From contig JAUPVT010000024.1 of NCBI GenBank assembly GCA_030916885.1, positions 1 to 64,000 of the forward strand: DNA of 64,000 nucleotides. The letters are read 5' to 3'. Shown here in pieces: positions 8,903-17,439 of the stretch. Position numbers and translations under genes: made by a program. Source of the DNA: Chlamydiota bacterium. Lineage in GTDB: Bacteria > Chlamydiota > Chlamydiia > Chlamydiales > Rhabdochlamydiaceae. The notes below the pieces were generated by a model, which saw only the letters and a program-made list of their open reading frames with translations, had not been told where the DNA came from and did no database searches. Every line of letters begins with the position of its first letter. Position 1 is the stretch's first letter.

Positions 8903-9552
8903 AGCAATTCCTGCCAATCCGATAGCATTTCTTCACATATAATCACTTCTTGTGTGATAGGATGAGGAAAGCTCATACACGCATGATGCAGTGCGATTTT
9001 CTGCTTGGGTAACTGTTTCTTGCTACCATATCTGACATCTCCTGCAATAGGAGAGCTTATAGAGGAAAACTGTGCACGAATCTGATGATACCGCCCTGTG
9101 TGTAGCTTTATTTTCACTAATGAAAAATCTCCCTTCTCAGTTATAATGGAATACTCAAGCTGAGCTAATTTCCCTTGGATATGGTTAGATTTTACTATCT
9201 TAGCGCGATGATTTACATGGGTTAATGTATGTTCTAACTCCTTTAAAGCTTTTAGCTTTTTACCCGTTTCTACCCAGGCAAAATACGTTTTATTCATTTG
9301 CTTTTCACGCATACTCTGCTGCAGCCGAGTAAGAGCTTTAGATGTTCTTGCAAATAAAACCAAACCGCTAACGGGCTTATCTAAACGATGTATACACTCT
9401 AGATAAACTCCTCCTGGTTTTTTATATTCTTTTTTAATCCAGGCTTTTGCTAAATCGGTTAAATTATCTTTTATGGGATAGTGAGGTTGCGTACTTAAAC
9501 CAGCAGGTTTCACAACTACTAAAACATGATTATCTGAGAAAATGATCTGCAT
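8899..9552 (-). CDS. RluA-family RNA pseudouridine synthase
   Basis: Isomerises uridine to pseudouridine in rRNA or tRNA. The catalytic aspartate lies in the motif ECIHRLDKPVSGLVLFART, and the family motifs VVKPAGLSTQPH, LHTGRYHQIRAQF and IALHHACMSFPHP follow. There is no S4 domain, so it belongs to the short RluA/RluC-like group without RNA-binding extension. I prefer the ATG at 9552 (MQIIFSDNHVLVVVKPAGL) over the longer ORF start because it begins where homologues begin. It is the last gene of the nrdR-to-rluA operon and still overlaps the trmH end by 23 bp. The target position is not predictable. Confidence 0.88.
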   Translation of the reverse strand: MQIIFSDNHVLVVVKPAGLSTQPHYPIKDNLTDLAKAWIKKEYKKPGGVYLECIHRLDKPVSGLVLFARTSKALTRLQQSMREKQMNKTYFAWVETGKKLKALKELEHTLTHVNHRAKIVKSNHIQGKLAQLEYSIITEKGDFSLVKIKLHTGRYHQIRAQFSSISSPIAGDVRYGSKKQLPKQKIALHHACMSFPHPITQEVIICEEMLSDWQELL

Positions 9553-10366
9553 TTTTTCCTTTGCGTTGTCGAATAACTTCATATAATAAGAGTGTAGTAG
9601 CTGTTGCTACATTCAGAGAGTCCGCTATGCCATGCATAGGGATACGAACACAAATATCAGCTTGCTCCATCCAAAAATCAGACAGCCCCAACTGTTCGGT
9701 GCCAACAGCAATTGCAACAGGACCTGTTAGATCTACTTGAGTAAAATCTTGAGAAGCAGAAGGAGTTGCAGCAATAATTTTAATTTTAAGTTCACGCATT
9801 AAATCTAAAACCTCTTGACTTGTAGCTTCTACTACTGAAGTGGTGAATAATGTTCCTGTGCTAGCGCGTATAACATTTGGGTTATAGATATCTGTACAGC
9901 GATCACATACAATTACTCCATCTACTCCTGCTGCATCTGCTGAACGCAAAATAGTGCCCAGGTTTCCTGGTTTTTCAATTGCCTCAGCAATGACCACAAA
10001 AGCTGTAGGGCTAAATGAAACAGAGCGAAGTAGACAATGCATTTGCTCTGCTATAGCTACAAGCCCATCTGGACGATCCCTGTAAGAGATTTTTTTAAAA
10101 ATAGATTCAGAGCAAGAGTAGATCAGAGCTTGATCTTTCTTAATTTGTTTAATCAACGCTTTCTCATTTGTTCCTAAAAATAAAGCAGGGCAAATAAATA
10201 AAGAGACAATCTTTACCCTACCTTGCACAGCTCTAGATAATTCCCGATATCCCTCAATGAGAAAAAGATTTGTTTGATTACGTGTCCTTCGATTTCCTAA
10301 TTGCATCGCTAGCTTAACCTTAGGATTTTGCTTGCTTGTAATTTCTTCTATCATGGTAACCACCAA
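9530..10366 (-). CDS. TrmH/SpoU-family RNA 2'-O-methyltransferase
   Basis: SPOUT-class ribose methyltransferase. An N-terminal substrate-binding domain (residues 1-110, including KQNPKVKLAMQLGNRRTRNQ and FLIEGYRELSRA) precedes the SpoU catalytic domain (about 120-270). Its knot motifs are AIEKPGNLGTILRSADAAG, PVAIAVGTEQLGLSDFW and VRIPMHGIADSLNVATATT. The asparagine and arginine in NLGTILR are the expected catalytic residues. It overlaps the upstream methyltransferase by 16 bp. The target may be 23S rRNA, but this cannot be fixed from sequence. Confidence 0.9.
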   Translation of the reverse strand: MVVTMIEEITSKQNPKVKLAMQLGNRRTRNQTNLFLIEGYRELSRAVQGRVKIVSLFICPALFLGTNEKALIKQIKKDQALIYSCSESIFKKISYRDRPDGLVAIAEQMHCLLRSVSFSPTAFVVIAEAIEKPGNLGTILRSADAAGVDGVIVCDRCTDIYNPNVIRASTGTLFTTSVVEATSQEVLDLMRELKIKIIAATPSASQDFTQVDLTGPVAIAVGTEQLGLSDFWMEQADICVRIPMHGIADSLNVATATTLLLYEVIRQRKGKNADHFLR

Positions 10367-11193
10367 GCAAAACTTCCATAAGGAGTAAAAAACCCGTTTT
10401 CAGAAGGTAATAAGAGCTCATTGCTCTCGATTTTCCCTTTAGGCAATAATTGTTTCATTAAATTCTGAATAACAATGGGAGTAATTCCAGATGTATGAGT
10501 AGTAAATAACAAGAAAAGAGCATTTTCAATCAAAAGATTTTTACATAAGCCTAGCAATTCGATAATATCTTCTTCAATTTTGAAAACTTCCCCCTTATTT
10601 CCTCTGCCAAAACTAGGGGGATCTAAAATGATTGCCTCATAGAAAGAGCCTCGTTTGACCTCTCTTTTAAGAAATTTTTTTACATCTTCTATAATCCAGC
10701 GAATAGGTTTATCTAAGAAATGATTTAATCCTGCGTTCTCTCTAGCCGAACTCACTATCCCTTTTGAAGCATCAACATGACATACTTTAGCTCCTGCTTT
10801 TGCACACGCTAGAGTTGCACCTCCTGAATAAGCAAACAAGTTGAGAACTCTCGGCTCTTTTCTTGAAATAAGTAACTTTTGCATAGAGGCAAAAAGAAGA
10901 CTATGTTCAGGAAAAACGCCCAAGTGACCAAAGTCGGTAGGAGCTACCTTAAAACGTATACCCTCAATAGTTACAACCCAATCTTTAGGCAAAGATTTCT
11001 TATATTCCCAACGATTTCCTTCATCTCGAGAAAAAATAGCATCAGCTTCCCACTTCTTAAGAGAAGGCTTCCAGATTGCTTGAGAACAGGGCCGAATTAA
11101 AGTAAAAGCACCAAAGCGCTCCAATTTTTTTTGATTGCCGCTATCAATTAGAGAATAAGACATAAAAAAATCACTATTAGTTAAACTAAGCAT
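10351..11193 (-). CDS. Class I SAM-dependent RNA methyltransferase (RlmI-like)
   Basis: Probable rRNA 5-methylcytosine/RlmI-type methyltransferase. The Rossmann SAM-binding motif is LNLFAYSGGATLACAKAGA near residue 118, followed by the acidic ribose-binding end of strand 2 (HVDASKGIVSSARENA) and the catalytic-type motif LDPPSFGRG near 192. It lacks the PUA domain of full-length RlmI and is short at 280 residues. The start is uncertain: an internal ATG 30 bp downstream (MSYSLIDSGNQ) fits homologues better, but neither site has a good ribosome-binding sequence. It sits 28 bp after cinA in the operon. Confidence 0.8.
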   Translation of the reverse strand: MLSLTNSDFFMSYSLIDSGNQKKLERFGAFTLIRPCSQAIWKPSLKKWEADAIFSRDEGNRWEYKKSLPKDWVVTIEGIRFKVAPTDFGHLGVFPEHSLLFASMQKLLISRKEPRVLNLFAYSGGATLACAKAGAKVCHVDASKGIVSSARENAGLNHFLDKPIRWIIEDVKKFLKREVKRGSFYEAIILDPPSFGRGNKGEVFKIEEDIIELLGLCKNLLIENALFLLFTTHTSGITPIVIQNLMKQLLPKGKIESNELLLPSENGFFTPYGSFAWWLP

Positions 11194-11221
11194 TCTAGCA
11201 TACTTAATGGATTCTTTACTA

Positions 11222-12469
11222 TTAGTTAAAGGGAAGTAAGGGAGGAGGTATATTTTTAGCTAACAAACGCCATAAAATACTAAACAAGGAATAAGCTGTT
11301 TTTAAAATAATTGCTCGACGATCTCCTGTAATCTGTAATCTAAACACATAAGAACTACTTCCTTTTTCTTGAATAGCTGCCCACATAGTCCCTATCTTTT
11401 CATGAGAACTATCACTTGTAGGGCCTGCTATGCCTGAAATGGCCAACCCTACATCTGCTTGGCTTTTTTCCAAGGCTCCATTTAGCATAGCAAGAACACA
11501 CTCAGCACTAACTGCTCCTTTTGTTTCTAGGATTTCCTTAGGGACATCTAGTATGTGCTGTTTAAGATCAGAAGAGTAGGTTACAAAAGAACCTAAAAAG
11601 AACTCCGATGCCCCTTTAATAGCTGTGAGTAAACTTGCCATGGTTCCGCCTGTACAGGACTCTGCTAAAATAAGAGTTTTTTTTTCTTGGATAAACCAGC
11701 TGTGAATTGCTTCTTCAATTTTACCTGTTGTTGCTATATACAAAAAAGAATCTAATTGGGTTTTCAGCAATTTTTCTGCATATTCCAATGAAGTTTTATT
11801 TTCGCTAGATAATATAATAGTAACGTTAGAATAAGAAGAATAAATACCAATTTCCAATTCAGGTAATTGGGTTTGCAACTCTTTTAACATAGGATTAATC
11901 TGGCTTTCTTGAAAAATGCAGGCATACAAACAAACTACACGTTTATACAAAGGAGGATATCTTTCTTGAAGAATAGGAAAAAATGCATTTACAAACATAA
12001 GTTGCATTTCTTCCGGAACACCAGGAAAACAAACCACTATTTTATCATTTGTAAAAAAAAGTAACCCAGGAGCTGTTCCCACAGAATTGAGCAAAGGCTG
12101 AGCTTTTTCTGGAATTGTAGCTTGATCTTGCAATGTATCTAATTCTTTTCCAAAACGTTTCCGTAAATCAGCTGCTACTAGAGAATTCACAGATAATTTA
12201 CAATTAAACACTTCAGCTGCCACTCTTCTAGTTAGATCATCTAAGGTAGGCCCTAACCCCCCTGTAACAATTACAAGATCCGAGCGCTGATGCGCTTCTT
12301 TTAATCCTTCTCTTAATATCTGAAGATCATCTGGAAATGTTGTATGACGCTCTACTGTATAACCGAATTTAAATAAATGAGTGCTGATAAATGCTGCATT
12401 GCTATTTACTGTACGTTCATCCAAAAGCTCTTTACCAATAGTAATGATTTCAATCTTTACTTCAGACAT
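11222..12469 (-). CDS. cinA: CinA-like protein (MoaB-like plus NMN amidohydrolase domains)
   Basis: This two-domain protein has an N-terminal MoaB/MoCF-like domain (about residues 5-170: IITIGKELLDERTVNSNAAF, VTGGLGPTLDDLTR, VCFPGVPEEM). Its C-terminal PncC-like domain (about 255-405) shows LAESCTGGTMASLLTAI and LAISGIAGPTSDS. The family is linked to nicotinamide/pyridine nucleotide recycling and to ADP-ribose or metabolite repair. Its length of 415 residues is normal. It overlaps the upstream hypothetical gene by 13 bp. Confidence 0.9.
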   Translation of the reverse strand: MSEVKIEIITIGKELLDERTVNSNAAFISTHLFKFGYTVERHTTFPDDLQILREGLKEAHQRSDLVIVTGGLGPTLDDLTRRVAAEVFNCKLSVNSLVAADLRKRFGKELDTLQDQATIPEKAQPLLNSVGTAPGLLFFTNDKIVVCFPGVPEEMQLMFVNAFFPILQERYPPLYKRVVCLYACIFQESQINPMLKELQTQLPELEIGIYSSYSNVTIILSSENKTSLEYAEKLLKTQLDSFLYIATTGKIEEAIHSWFIQEKKTLILAESCTGGTMASLLTAIKGASEFFLGSFVTYSSDLKQHILDVPKEILETKGAVSAECVLAMLNGALEKSQADVGLAISGIAGPTSDSSHEKIGTMWAAIQEKGSSSYVFRLQITGDRRAIILKTAYSLFSILWRLLAKNIPPPLLPFN

Positions 12470-13161
12470 AGCACTTTAATTCCTAACACTTGTAATTGTG
12501 GATGTAAATGAACCCAACTCATACATTTTTTTCCTATTCGAATAGTAGCATTGATTCTCTCTTCTTCTATCAAAAAGGGAGTAGGAATAGTGAATTGTCT
12601 TACCCACTTCATTAAAAGAGTAAATAATTCTGTATTGGGAAACAAATCTTTTTTAATAACTCGTGTAATTTCTTTTGTCTTAGGATCCTGATAAAATTGA
12701 GGATAAGAAAATTGAATTCCCCAACTAACGGTTTTTTGACCTAAAACCATAGGGTAAAATACTTTCTCTGTAGGAGAGAATAAAAACTGATGCATTTGCA
12801 TTTGAATAACTGGCAAAATGGGTTTGATCAAAAACCGCTCTTCTGACACAGGCATTGCGTAAAATACTTCTTTAGAAGTTGTCATTGCACAGGAAAACCA
12901 TTCTCTGAAATAACTATCTTGAGCAACCCTTCCTTTCTTTAATGATTGAATATATTTTGAATAAGCCTGCAGAAAATCATTTTGTGGTAATAGAACGCTT
13001 TGTTCTTTTACAGGTTTGCTAACTGCTATAAGGTAAAAGGGTTCTAGCTTCTTGAATAAGTCTACGATTTCTTCTTGATCTAAAAGAACCTGTACTTTAA
13101 TCCATTTGGAAACCTGAAGGAGACCTTCTTGACGAGGAGAACTAACGCGAAAGGTAATCAT
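12457..13161 (-). CDS. Conserved-looking protein of unknown function in the lspA-cinA operon
   Basis: A 234-residue protein I do not recognise. It has no signal peptide or membrane segment. The composition is mixed, with many aromatic and basic residues, and the C-terminal third is rich in tryptophan and histidine (KCMSWVHLHPQL). The start overlaps the lspA stop by 4 bp (ATGA), and the end overlaps cinA by 13 bp, so translation is coupled on both sides. That argues for a real gene, probably lineage-specific. Confidence 0.7.
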   Translation of the reverse strand: MITFRVSSPRQEGLLQVSKWIKVQVLLDQEEIVDLFKKLEPFYLIAVSKPVKEQSVLLPQNDFLQAYSKYIQSLKKGRVAQDSYFREWFSCAMTTSKEVFYAMPVSEERFLIKPILPVIQMQMHQFLFSPTEKVFYPMVLGQKTVSWGIQFSYPQFYQDPKTKEITRVIKKDLFPNTELFTLLMKWVRQFTIPTPFLIEEERINATIRIGKKCMSWVHLHPQLQVLGIKVLCLK

Positions 13162-13667
13162 CTTAAAGAGCTCGCAACCGTTTTAGAGCGGGTAGTCTCT
13201 AATAACAGCATTAAAATTCCGCAAAAAATAGCGGCATCTGCGATATTGAAGACAGGATAAATATATCCCCAAAAAATAAAACAAAACATATCAATTACAT
13301 GACCGTAAACAATACAGTCGAAAACATTACCTACAGCTCCTGCTAAGATCATAACTAAACAGATTCTGTAATAATCACTCATTTGTTTTACATACAAATA
13401 ATATCCAAGAGCTGAAATAATAAAAATTCGAATAGTAACGAGCAAAAACTGATAGTTAGCAAAAAGTCCCCACATAGCGCCTTTATTGATTACATGTGTA
13501 ATGACAAATTCTACACCAAACTCATGAAAAACCCCTATTCCTCCATAAGGAAAACAAGAAAAGTTCATTGGTGTAACAAAGCAATGCACATACATTTTTA
13601 AAAGCGCGTCGAATAGAAAAATAGATATTGCTAAAAGACTTAATTTCCAACTAACCTTAAAAGTCAT
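13158..13667 (-). CDS. lspA: Lipoprotein signal peptidase (signal peptidase II)
   Basis: Cleaves signal peptides from diacylated prolipoproteins in the inner membrane. Four membrane segments are visible in 169 residues. The two catalytic aspartates lie in GAVGNVFDCIVYGHVIDMF and in PVFNIADAAIFCGIL, in the conserved spacing, and the early motif NKGAMWGLF replaces the more usual N-x-G-A-A-F/W-G. Several probable lipoproteins in the window are likely substrates. It follows dksA with no gap, an order I recall from Chlamydia. Confidence 0.93.
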   Translation of the reverse strand: MTFKVSWKLSLLAISIFLFDALLKMYVHCFVTPMNFSCFPYGGIGVFHEFGVEFVITHVINKGAMWGLFANYQFLLVTIRIFIISALGYYLYVKQMSDYYRICLVMILAGAVGNVFDCIVYGHVIDMFCFIFWGYIYPVFNIADAAIFCGILMLLLETTRSKTVASSLR

Positions 13668-14033
13668 TTACAACAATCCTTTTTCGAGCATTTCTTGTGC
13701 TTTTACAGTTGTATTTGCATAAGGAATCGCTTCTAATCTTTTCAATGGGATCTCCTCGCCTGTAAGATCACAAGTTCCATAAGTTCCTTGGTCAATCTTA
13801 TCCAAAGCAATTTCAATCTTCTGCAAAATTTCTCGCTCATTTCCACTTAGCTGCAGATTAATTGTTCGATTAAAATCATCAGTGCCTTCATCGGCCTGAT
13901 GTTGAGAATACCCTTTAATTTCATCAGTTGCTCTTACATCTTCTATCGTATCACGAATGAGATGCGTCATTTGAACTTTTAACTCTTCTAAACGACTTTT
14001 AAATTTAGAGATTTGTTCCTTCGTTAATGCCAT
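13668..14033 (-). CDS. dksA: DksA/TraR-family RNA polymerase secondary-channel protein
   Basis: The 121-residue protein has a helical coiled-coil N-terminal part and a C-terminal zinc-finger-like part, YGTCDLTGEEIPLKRLEAIP. Only one of the usual four zinc ligands remains: the C-x2-C becomes C-x2-T, and the second pair lies in NTTVKAQEM with no cysteine. It would therefore be a zinc-independent DksA, as known for some paralogues. The acidic tip resembles DADE/DxxDxA only loosely (TDEIKGYSQHQADEGTDDF). It probably modulates transcription initiation. It sits between nrdR and lspA, 14 bp after nrdR. Confidence 0.85.
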   Translation of the reverse strand: MALTKEQISKFKSRLEELKVQMTHLIRDTIEDVRATDEIKGYSQHQADEGTDDFNRTINLQLSGNEREILQKIEIALDKIDQGTYGTCDLTGEEIPLKRLEAIPYANTTVKAQEMLEKGLL

Positions 14034-14047
14034 AAATATCCTTTTTT

Positions 14048-14521
14048 TTATATTTCTGTTGAATGAATCGTATCTTTGGGGCTAACATCCTCAATGGCAT
14101 CGATTAGTTCATTGACATCTTTAAATCGCCGATAAACGCAAGCAAATCGAATGTAGGCAATGCTATCTAGTTCTTGTAAATGCTGCATTACAATTCCCCC
14201 TAATTCTGAAGTAGTGACCTCTCTAATTTGACGCTCCATTAAATCAGAGGTAATTTTATAAGCCAAAGTTCTTAACTGATCATGACTAATACGCGTATGG
14301 CGACAAGCTGCGTCTAAACCTTTAATCAGTTTGTCCTGATAAAAATCTTCATATCGCCCATCTCTTTTTTTTACTTGAATTGTTAAATCTACTGTTTCAA
14401 AAGTAGTAAAGCGCCGTGAACAGCACAAACATTCTCTTCTTCTACGGACAGCATTACTCTCCACTACATTTCGAGAATCGGTAACTTTTAACTCTTCACA
14501 AGCACAAAATGGACAATGCAT
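14048..14521 (-). CDS. nrdR: NrdR transcriptional repressor of ribonucleotide reductase
   Basis: The N-terminal zinc ribbon MHCPFCACEELKVTDSR…CLCCSRRFTTFE (residues 1-45) is followed by an ATP-cone domain (about 49-139) with VKKRDGRYEDFYQDKL. The 157-residue length is typical. It represses ribonucleotide reductase genes according to ATP/dATP level by binding NrdR boxes; no nrd gene is in this window. It is the first gene of the minus-strand operon running to rluA at 8.9 kb. Its promoter should lie in the AT-rich DNA just right of 14521. Confidence 0.95.
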   Translation of the reverse strand: MHCPFCACEELKVTDSRNVVESNAVRRRRECLCCSRRFTTFETVDLTIQVKKRDGRYEDFYQDKLIKGLDAACRHTRISHDQLRTLAYKITSDLMERQIREVTTSELGGIVMQHLQELDSIAYIRFACVYRRFKDVNELIDAIEDVSPKDTIHSTEI

Positions 14522-14952
14522 AAGTTATATCACGCTTAAATTTTTTATAGAGCCTAGAAAAATTTTACCCATTCCGATGCTTTTATATACATAATAAGTT
14601 TTTTTATTTTTTTATCTATTATCTAAATCTCTATTTTACCCCAAAAACAGATTCCAATCAGCCTGTTTTTTGCATTTTTTAAATATTTAATCCTTCTAAA
14701 CATACAAATTACTTTTAAAACAAGCTTTAATTTATGAAAATCTAAGAAAGCAATATGTTTAGATGTTTTTGGTAATTTATTTGCTTAAATTTTGTTTGCC
14801 AACAATAACCGTCTTAAATTACAAAAAATAAGATATATAAGTGTTTTTTTTGTTTTTTTAAAAATCTATTTACTTTTAAGTAATCTATAAAATTTAATGC
14901 ATTTTTTAATCAATATTTACTAACAGAAAAACTAATTAGAGAGGATTTTTTT
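14522..14952. other. AT-rich non-coding stretch
   Basis: About 430 bp of very AT-rich DNA with many T runs and no convincing frame on either strand. It should contain the nrdR operon promoter on its left side. On its right side GAGAGGA lies a few bases before the ATG at 14953. I see no RNA gene or repeat in it. Confidence 0.4.
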
Positions 14953-15458
14953 ATGGCTTGTGCATTACTTCCATTACAAACCTCACTCACAATAACAGTT
15001 GATATCTCTAAGACTCAAACGACATCAACAACTATATATAAAATCTCAATCATAGCTGCAAAGACAATTAGGCTTAATGGCCGTTGGGATAGGAAGCGGC
15101 TATCTAATAGCCATTAAAACAGATAAAGCGCAGTTTCCTGTTTGGAAAAATCCCTCATTTAATAACACCTTTTGGAATGGATACTGTCGTTCTTTATTTG
15201 ATTTTATAAGATGTTACATAGTCAAGAGAAACTTTCCATGGAAAGGCTAATCCTAAAAGATCGAAAAAATATTTTTCGAGTATACTCTTGAATTCATTAA
15301 AAGCGAATATGCTTAACACAGAAACTGTTGAGCTTCTTAGTATGCGAACCCATAACATCCAATGATGCCTGCAACTTTTCGTTTTTTTCATTTTTTTAGC
15401 TGTGGTGGTTCTTCTTCACGGCTATTTTACTGCCAGACTTATTCTGATTTAACAGAAA
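14953..15458 (+). pseudogene. Decayed small membrane-protein gene in several frames
   Basis: An ATG with GAGAGGA upstream opens a frame of about 54 codons (MACALLPLQTSLTITVD…). At about 15055 the coding-like signal moves one frame to QLGLMAVGIGSGYLIAIKTD… ending FPWKG and a stop. A third piece near 15310-15458 encodes a hydrophobic segment, LFVFFIFLAVVVLLHGYF. Two membrane-like segments and consistent strand suggest one former gene of about 150 residues broken by a frameshift and stops. I do not recognise the family. The track ORF on the minus strand here looks like a shadow. Confidence 0.4.
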
Positions 15459-15581
15459 AGATGACTTTTAAACCACTATTTATCAATTTCAAGTCATTAA
15501 TAAAAAAATCACTTTATCCTTAAGTAAGTGAGCTCATGTAGAAAGAAAGAAATTTTTGAAGAAAAACGCAAAGAGTTGAAT

Positions 15582-15668
15582 CGGAGGAGGTGGGATTCGA
15601 ACCCACGGTGCATTTACATGCACACACGCTTTCCAAGCGTGCTCCATCAGCCACTCGGACACTCCTCC
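15582..15668 (-). tRNA. tRNA-Ser (GGA)
   Basis: Read on the minus strand, the 7-bp acceptor GGAGGAG pairs with CTCCTCC. The discriminator is G, as expected for tRNA-Ser. The anticodon loop CTTGGAAAG contains GGA, a long variable arm is present (GTGTGCATGTAAATGCACC), and the T-arm is GGGTTCGAATCCC. Length is 87 nt. CCA is not encoded. The track ORF at 15590 begins inside this tRNA, which explains its odd N-terminus. Confidence 0.97.
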
Positions 15669-15865
15669 AAAAGTTTTTAAAGCGTGCTAAAGACTACCTT
15701 AACTACAGTTTATCTTACAAGGAAAAATCCGAGATAGCGTATAGCTTATCATTTAAAAGAGCATTTACTAAAACTTTTATTTCAAGTTTAACTGGAGAGT
15801 TATTTCTTTTCCAAAATCGTTTAAAAAATTATGATCCTCAACTGTATCTTTATCAGGTTCAAAAA

Positions 15866-16717
15866 ATGCTCCTTCGTTTATTTATTAGTTTTTTTTGTAT
15901 TATTCCTATTGTGAGTTATTCACAACTCCCTCTTGTTTTGGTTAGCGTACCTCCTTATCTTTATTTTGTGAAAAAAATCGCAGGAGATACCATTTCAGCG
16001 GAATCTCTAATTCCTCCTGGAGAAAATCCTCATTTATATGAACCTACCCCTAAACAAGTTCAACTGCAAAAACAAGCTGTATTGTGGTTAAAATTAGGAG
16101 AAAAAGCAGACCAAAAAGCACAAAGGGTTTTTCAAGAAATGAAAAATCCTCCTCTTATCATTGATCTAACAGAAAACCTTGAGCTTTTATCTTATAAGAC
16201 AAAAGGAGATTGCTGCTCTCATGTGGATACTAAAGACCTACATATTTGGCTAAGTCCAAAAATGATGCAAATACAAGCAAAAAAAATTACACAGTCCTTG
16301 ATTCAGCTGTTTCCAAACCATATAGAATTGTACCAAAGCAATTTAAATAAGTTGATAAAAGAACTAGAGCAAGTTGATCAAGAATTAGCTACTATGCTTA
16401 AAATTAAACAAGGCAAAGCCATTTTAACCTCTCATCCAGCTTTTGCTTATTTTTGCAGAGACTATCAACTTGAACAATTATCTCTAGAAGAAGAGGGTAA
16501 GGATTGTTTACCTCAATGCATTTCAGAACTCCTCCATAGAATAAAAACGCTAGAGATAGACGGTATAATCATAGAATCTCGACATGGCAGCAAAGCAGCT
16601 AGGTTGCTTGCTCAAAATTTAGGGATCCCCACTTACTTCATAGACCCTTATTCTGAAAATTATATAGTGAATTTAAAACAAATAGCAGAAGTGGTTAAAA
16701 ATATAATTCATGATTGA
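15866..16717 (+). CDS. znuA: Zinc/manganese ABC transporter substrate-binding protein (ZnuA/TroA family)
   Basis: Periplasmic metal-binding component. I start it at the ATG at 15866 because the longer track ORF runs through tRNA-Ser, and this start gives a clean signal peptide (MLLRLFISFFCIIPIVSYSQ). Metal-ligand histidines are seen in PPGENPHLYEPTP, LHIWLSPKMM and TSHPAFAYFCRDY, and the C-terminal carboxylate lies in YFIDPYSENY. The His-rich loop of high-affinity ZnuA proteins is absent, so Mn, Zn or Fe are all possible. The ORF gives 283 residues. It overlaps the ATPase gene by 8 bp. Confidence 0.9.
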   Translation: MLLRLFISFFCIIPIVSYSQLPLVLVSVPPYLYFVKKIAGDTISAESLIPPGENPHLYEPTPKQVQLQKQAVLWLKLGEKADQKAQRVFQEMKNPPLIIDLTENLELLSYKTKGDCCSHVDTKDLHIWLSPKMMQIQAKKITQSLIQLFPNHIELYQSNLNKLIKELEQVDQELATMLKIKQGKAILTSHPAFAYFCRDYQLEQLSLEEEGKDCLPQCISELLHRIKTLEIDGIIIESRHGSKAARLLAQNLGIPTYFIDPYSENYIVNLKQIAEVVKNIIHD

Positions 16718-17438
16718 TATTATCTCTATTCATCAATTGTTTTTTAGTTATAACCATCAAAGTATTCTTGAAGATGTCAACATAACTGTACAGCCTAATG
16801 AATTTATTGTTGTTTTTGGTCCAAATGGCGGTGGTAAAACCACGTTTTTCAAGTTGATTTTAGGACTTTTGCAACCAAAAAAGGGCTGGGTGAAAGTTTT
16901 AAATAAAAATCCTCAACATACTAGACATTTAATGGGATATGTCCCTCAAATGCAACAAGTAGATCGTAGTTTTCCGATTTCTGTTTTAGATGTAGTAATG
17001 ATGGGATGCCTTAGCAAACTTAATTATTGGGGAAGATTTCCTAAAGCAATGCGTAAACTAGGCCTAGAGGCATTGGAAAAAGTAAGCCTTTTACACAAAG
17101 AAAAGGCTTCTTTTGGCTCTTTGTCAGGAGGAGAAACACAAAGAGCTCTTATTGCAAGAGCAATTGTCGATCATCCTAAAATCCTATTGCTTGATGAGCC
17201 AACAGCCAATGTAGATCCTCTAGCGGAAAAATCCATTTACCAGCTGTTAAAAGAGCTAAATACTGACATGACTATACTGATGGTATCTCATGATTTACAA
17301 ACAATTATTGATAAAGCCAGTAGGCTTATTTGCGTAAATCGACAAGCTACTTCTCTTCAAACCAAAGAAGTATGTGAGCATTTTGCTTTAGGCCTTTATC
17401 ATACCCCTTTAACAAACCCTCAACACTTTTCTTTTTAA
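16710..17438 (+). CDS. znuC: Metal ABC transporter ATPase
   Basis: ATP-binding subunit of the adjoining metal transporter. Walker A is FGPNGGGKTT, the Q-loop is GYVPQMQQ, the signature is LSGGETQRALIARAI, Walker B is ILLLDEPTANVD, and the switch histidine is in MVSHDL. The 242-residue length is normal. The tight packing with substrate-binding and permease genes fixes its role, though not the metal. Confidence 0.93.
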   Translation: MIDIISIHQLFFSYNHQSILEDVNITVQPNEFIVVFGPNGGGKTTFFKLILGLLQPKKGWVKVLNKNPQHTRHLMGYVPQMQQVDRSFPISVLDVVMMGCLSKLNYWGRFPKAMRKLGLEALEKVSLLHKEKASFGSLSGGETQRALIARAIVDHPKILLLDEPTANVDPLAEKSIYQLLKELNTDMTILMVSHDLQTIIDKASRLICVNRQATSLQTKEVCEHFALGLYHTPLTNPQHFSF

Positions 17439-17439
17439 T

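Noticed and set aside
15194-15391. 65-residue minus-strand ORF
   Set aside because: No ribosome-binding site or family; the plus strand shows better coding-like segments of a decayed gene.
15590-15865. N-terminal extension of the ZnuA ORF (MGFEPTVHLHAHTLS…)
   Set aside because: It is translation of the opposite strand of tRNA-Ser and spacer DNA; the signal peptide starts at 15866.
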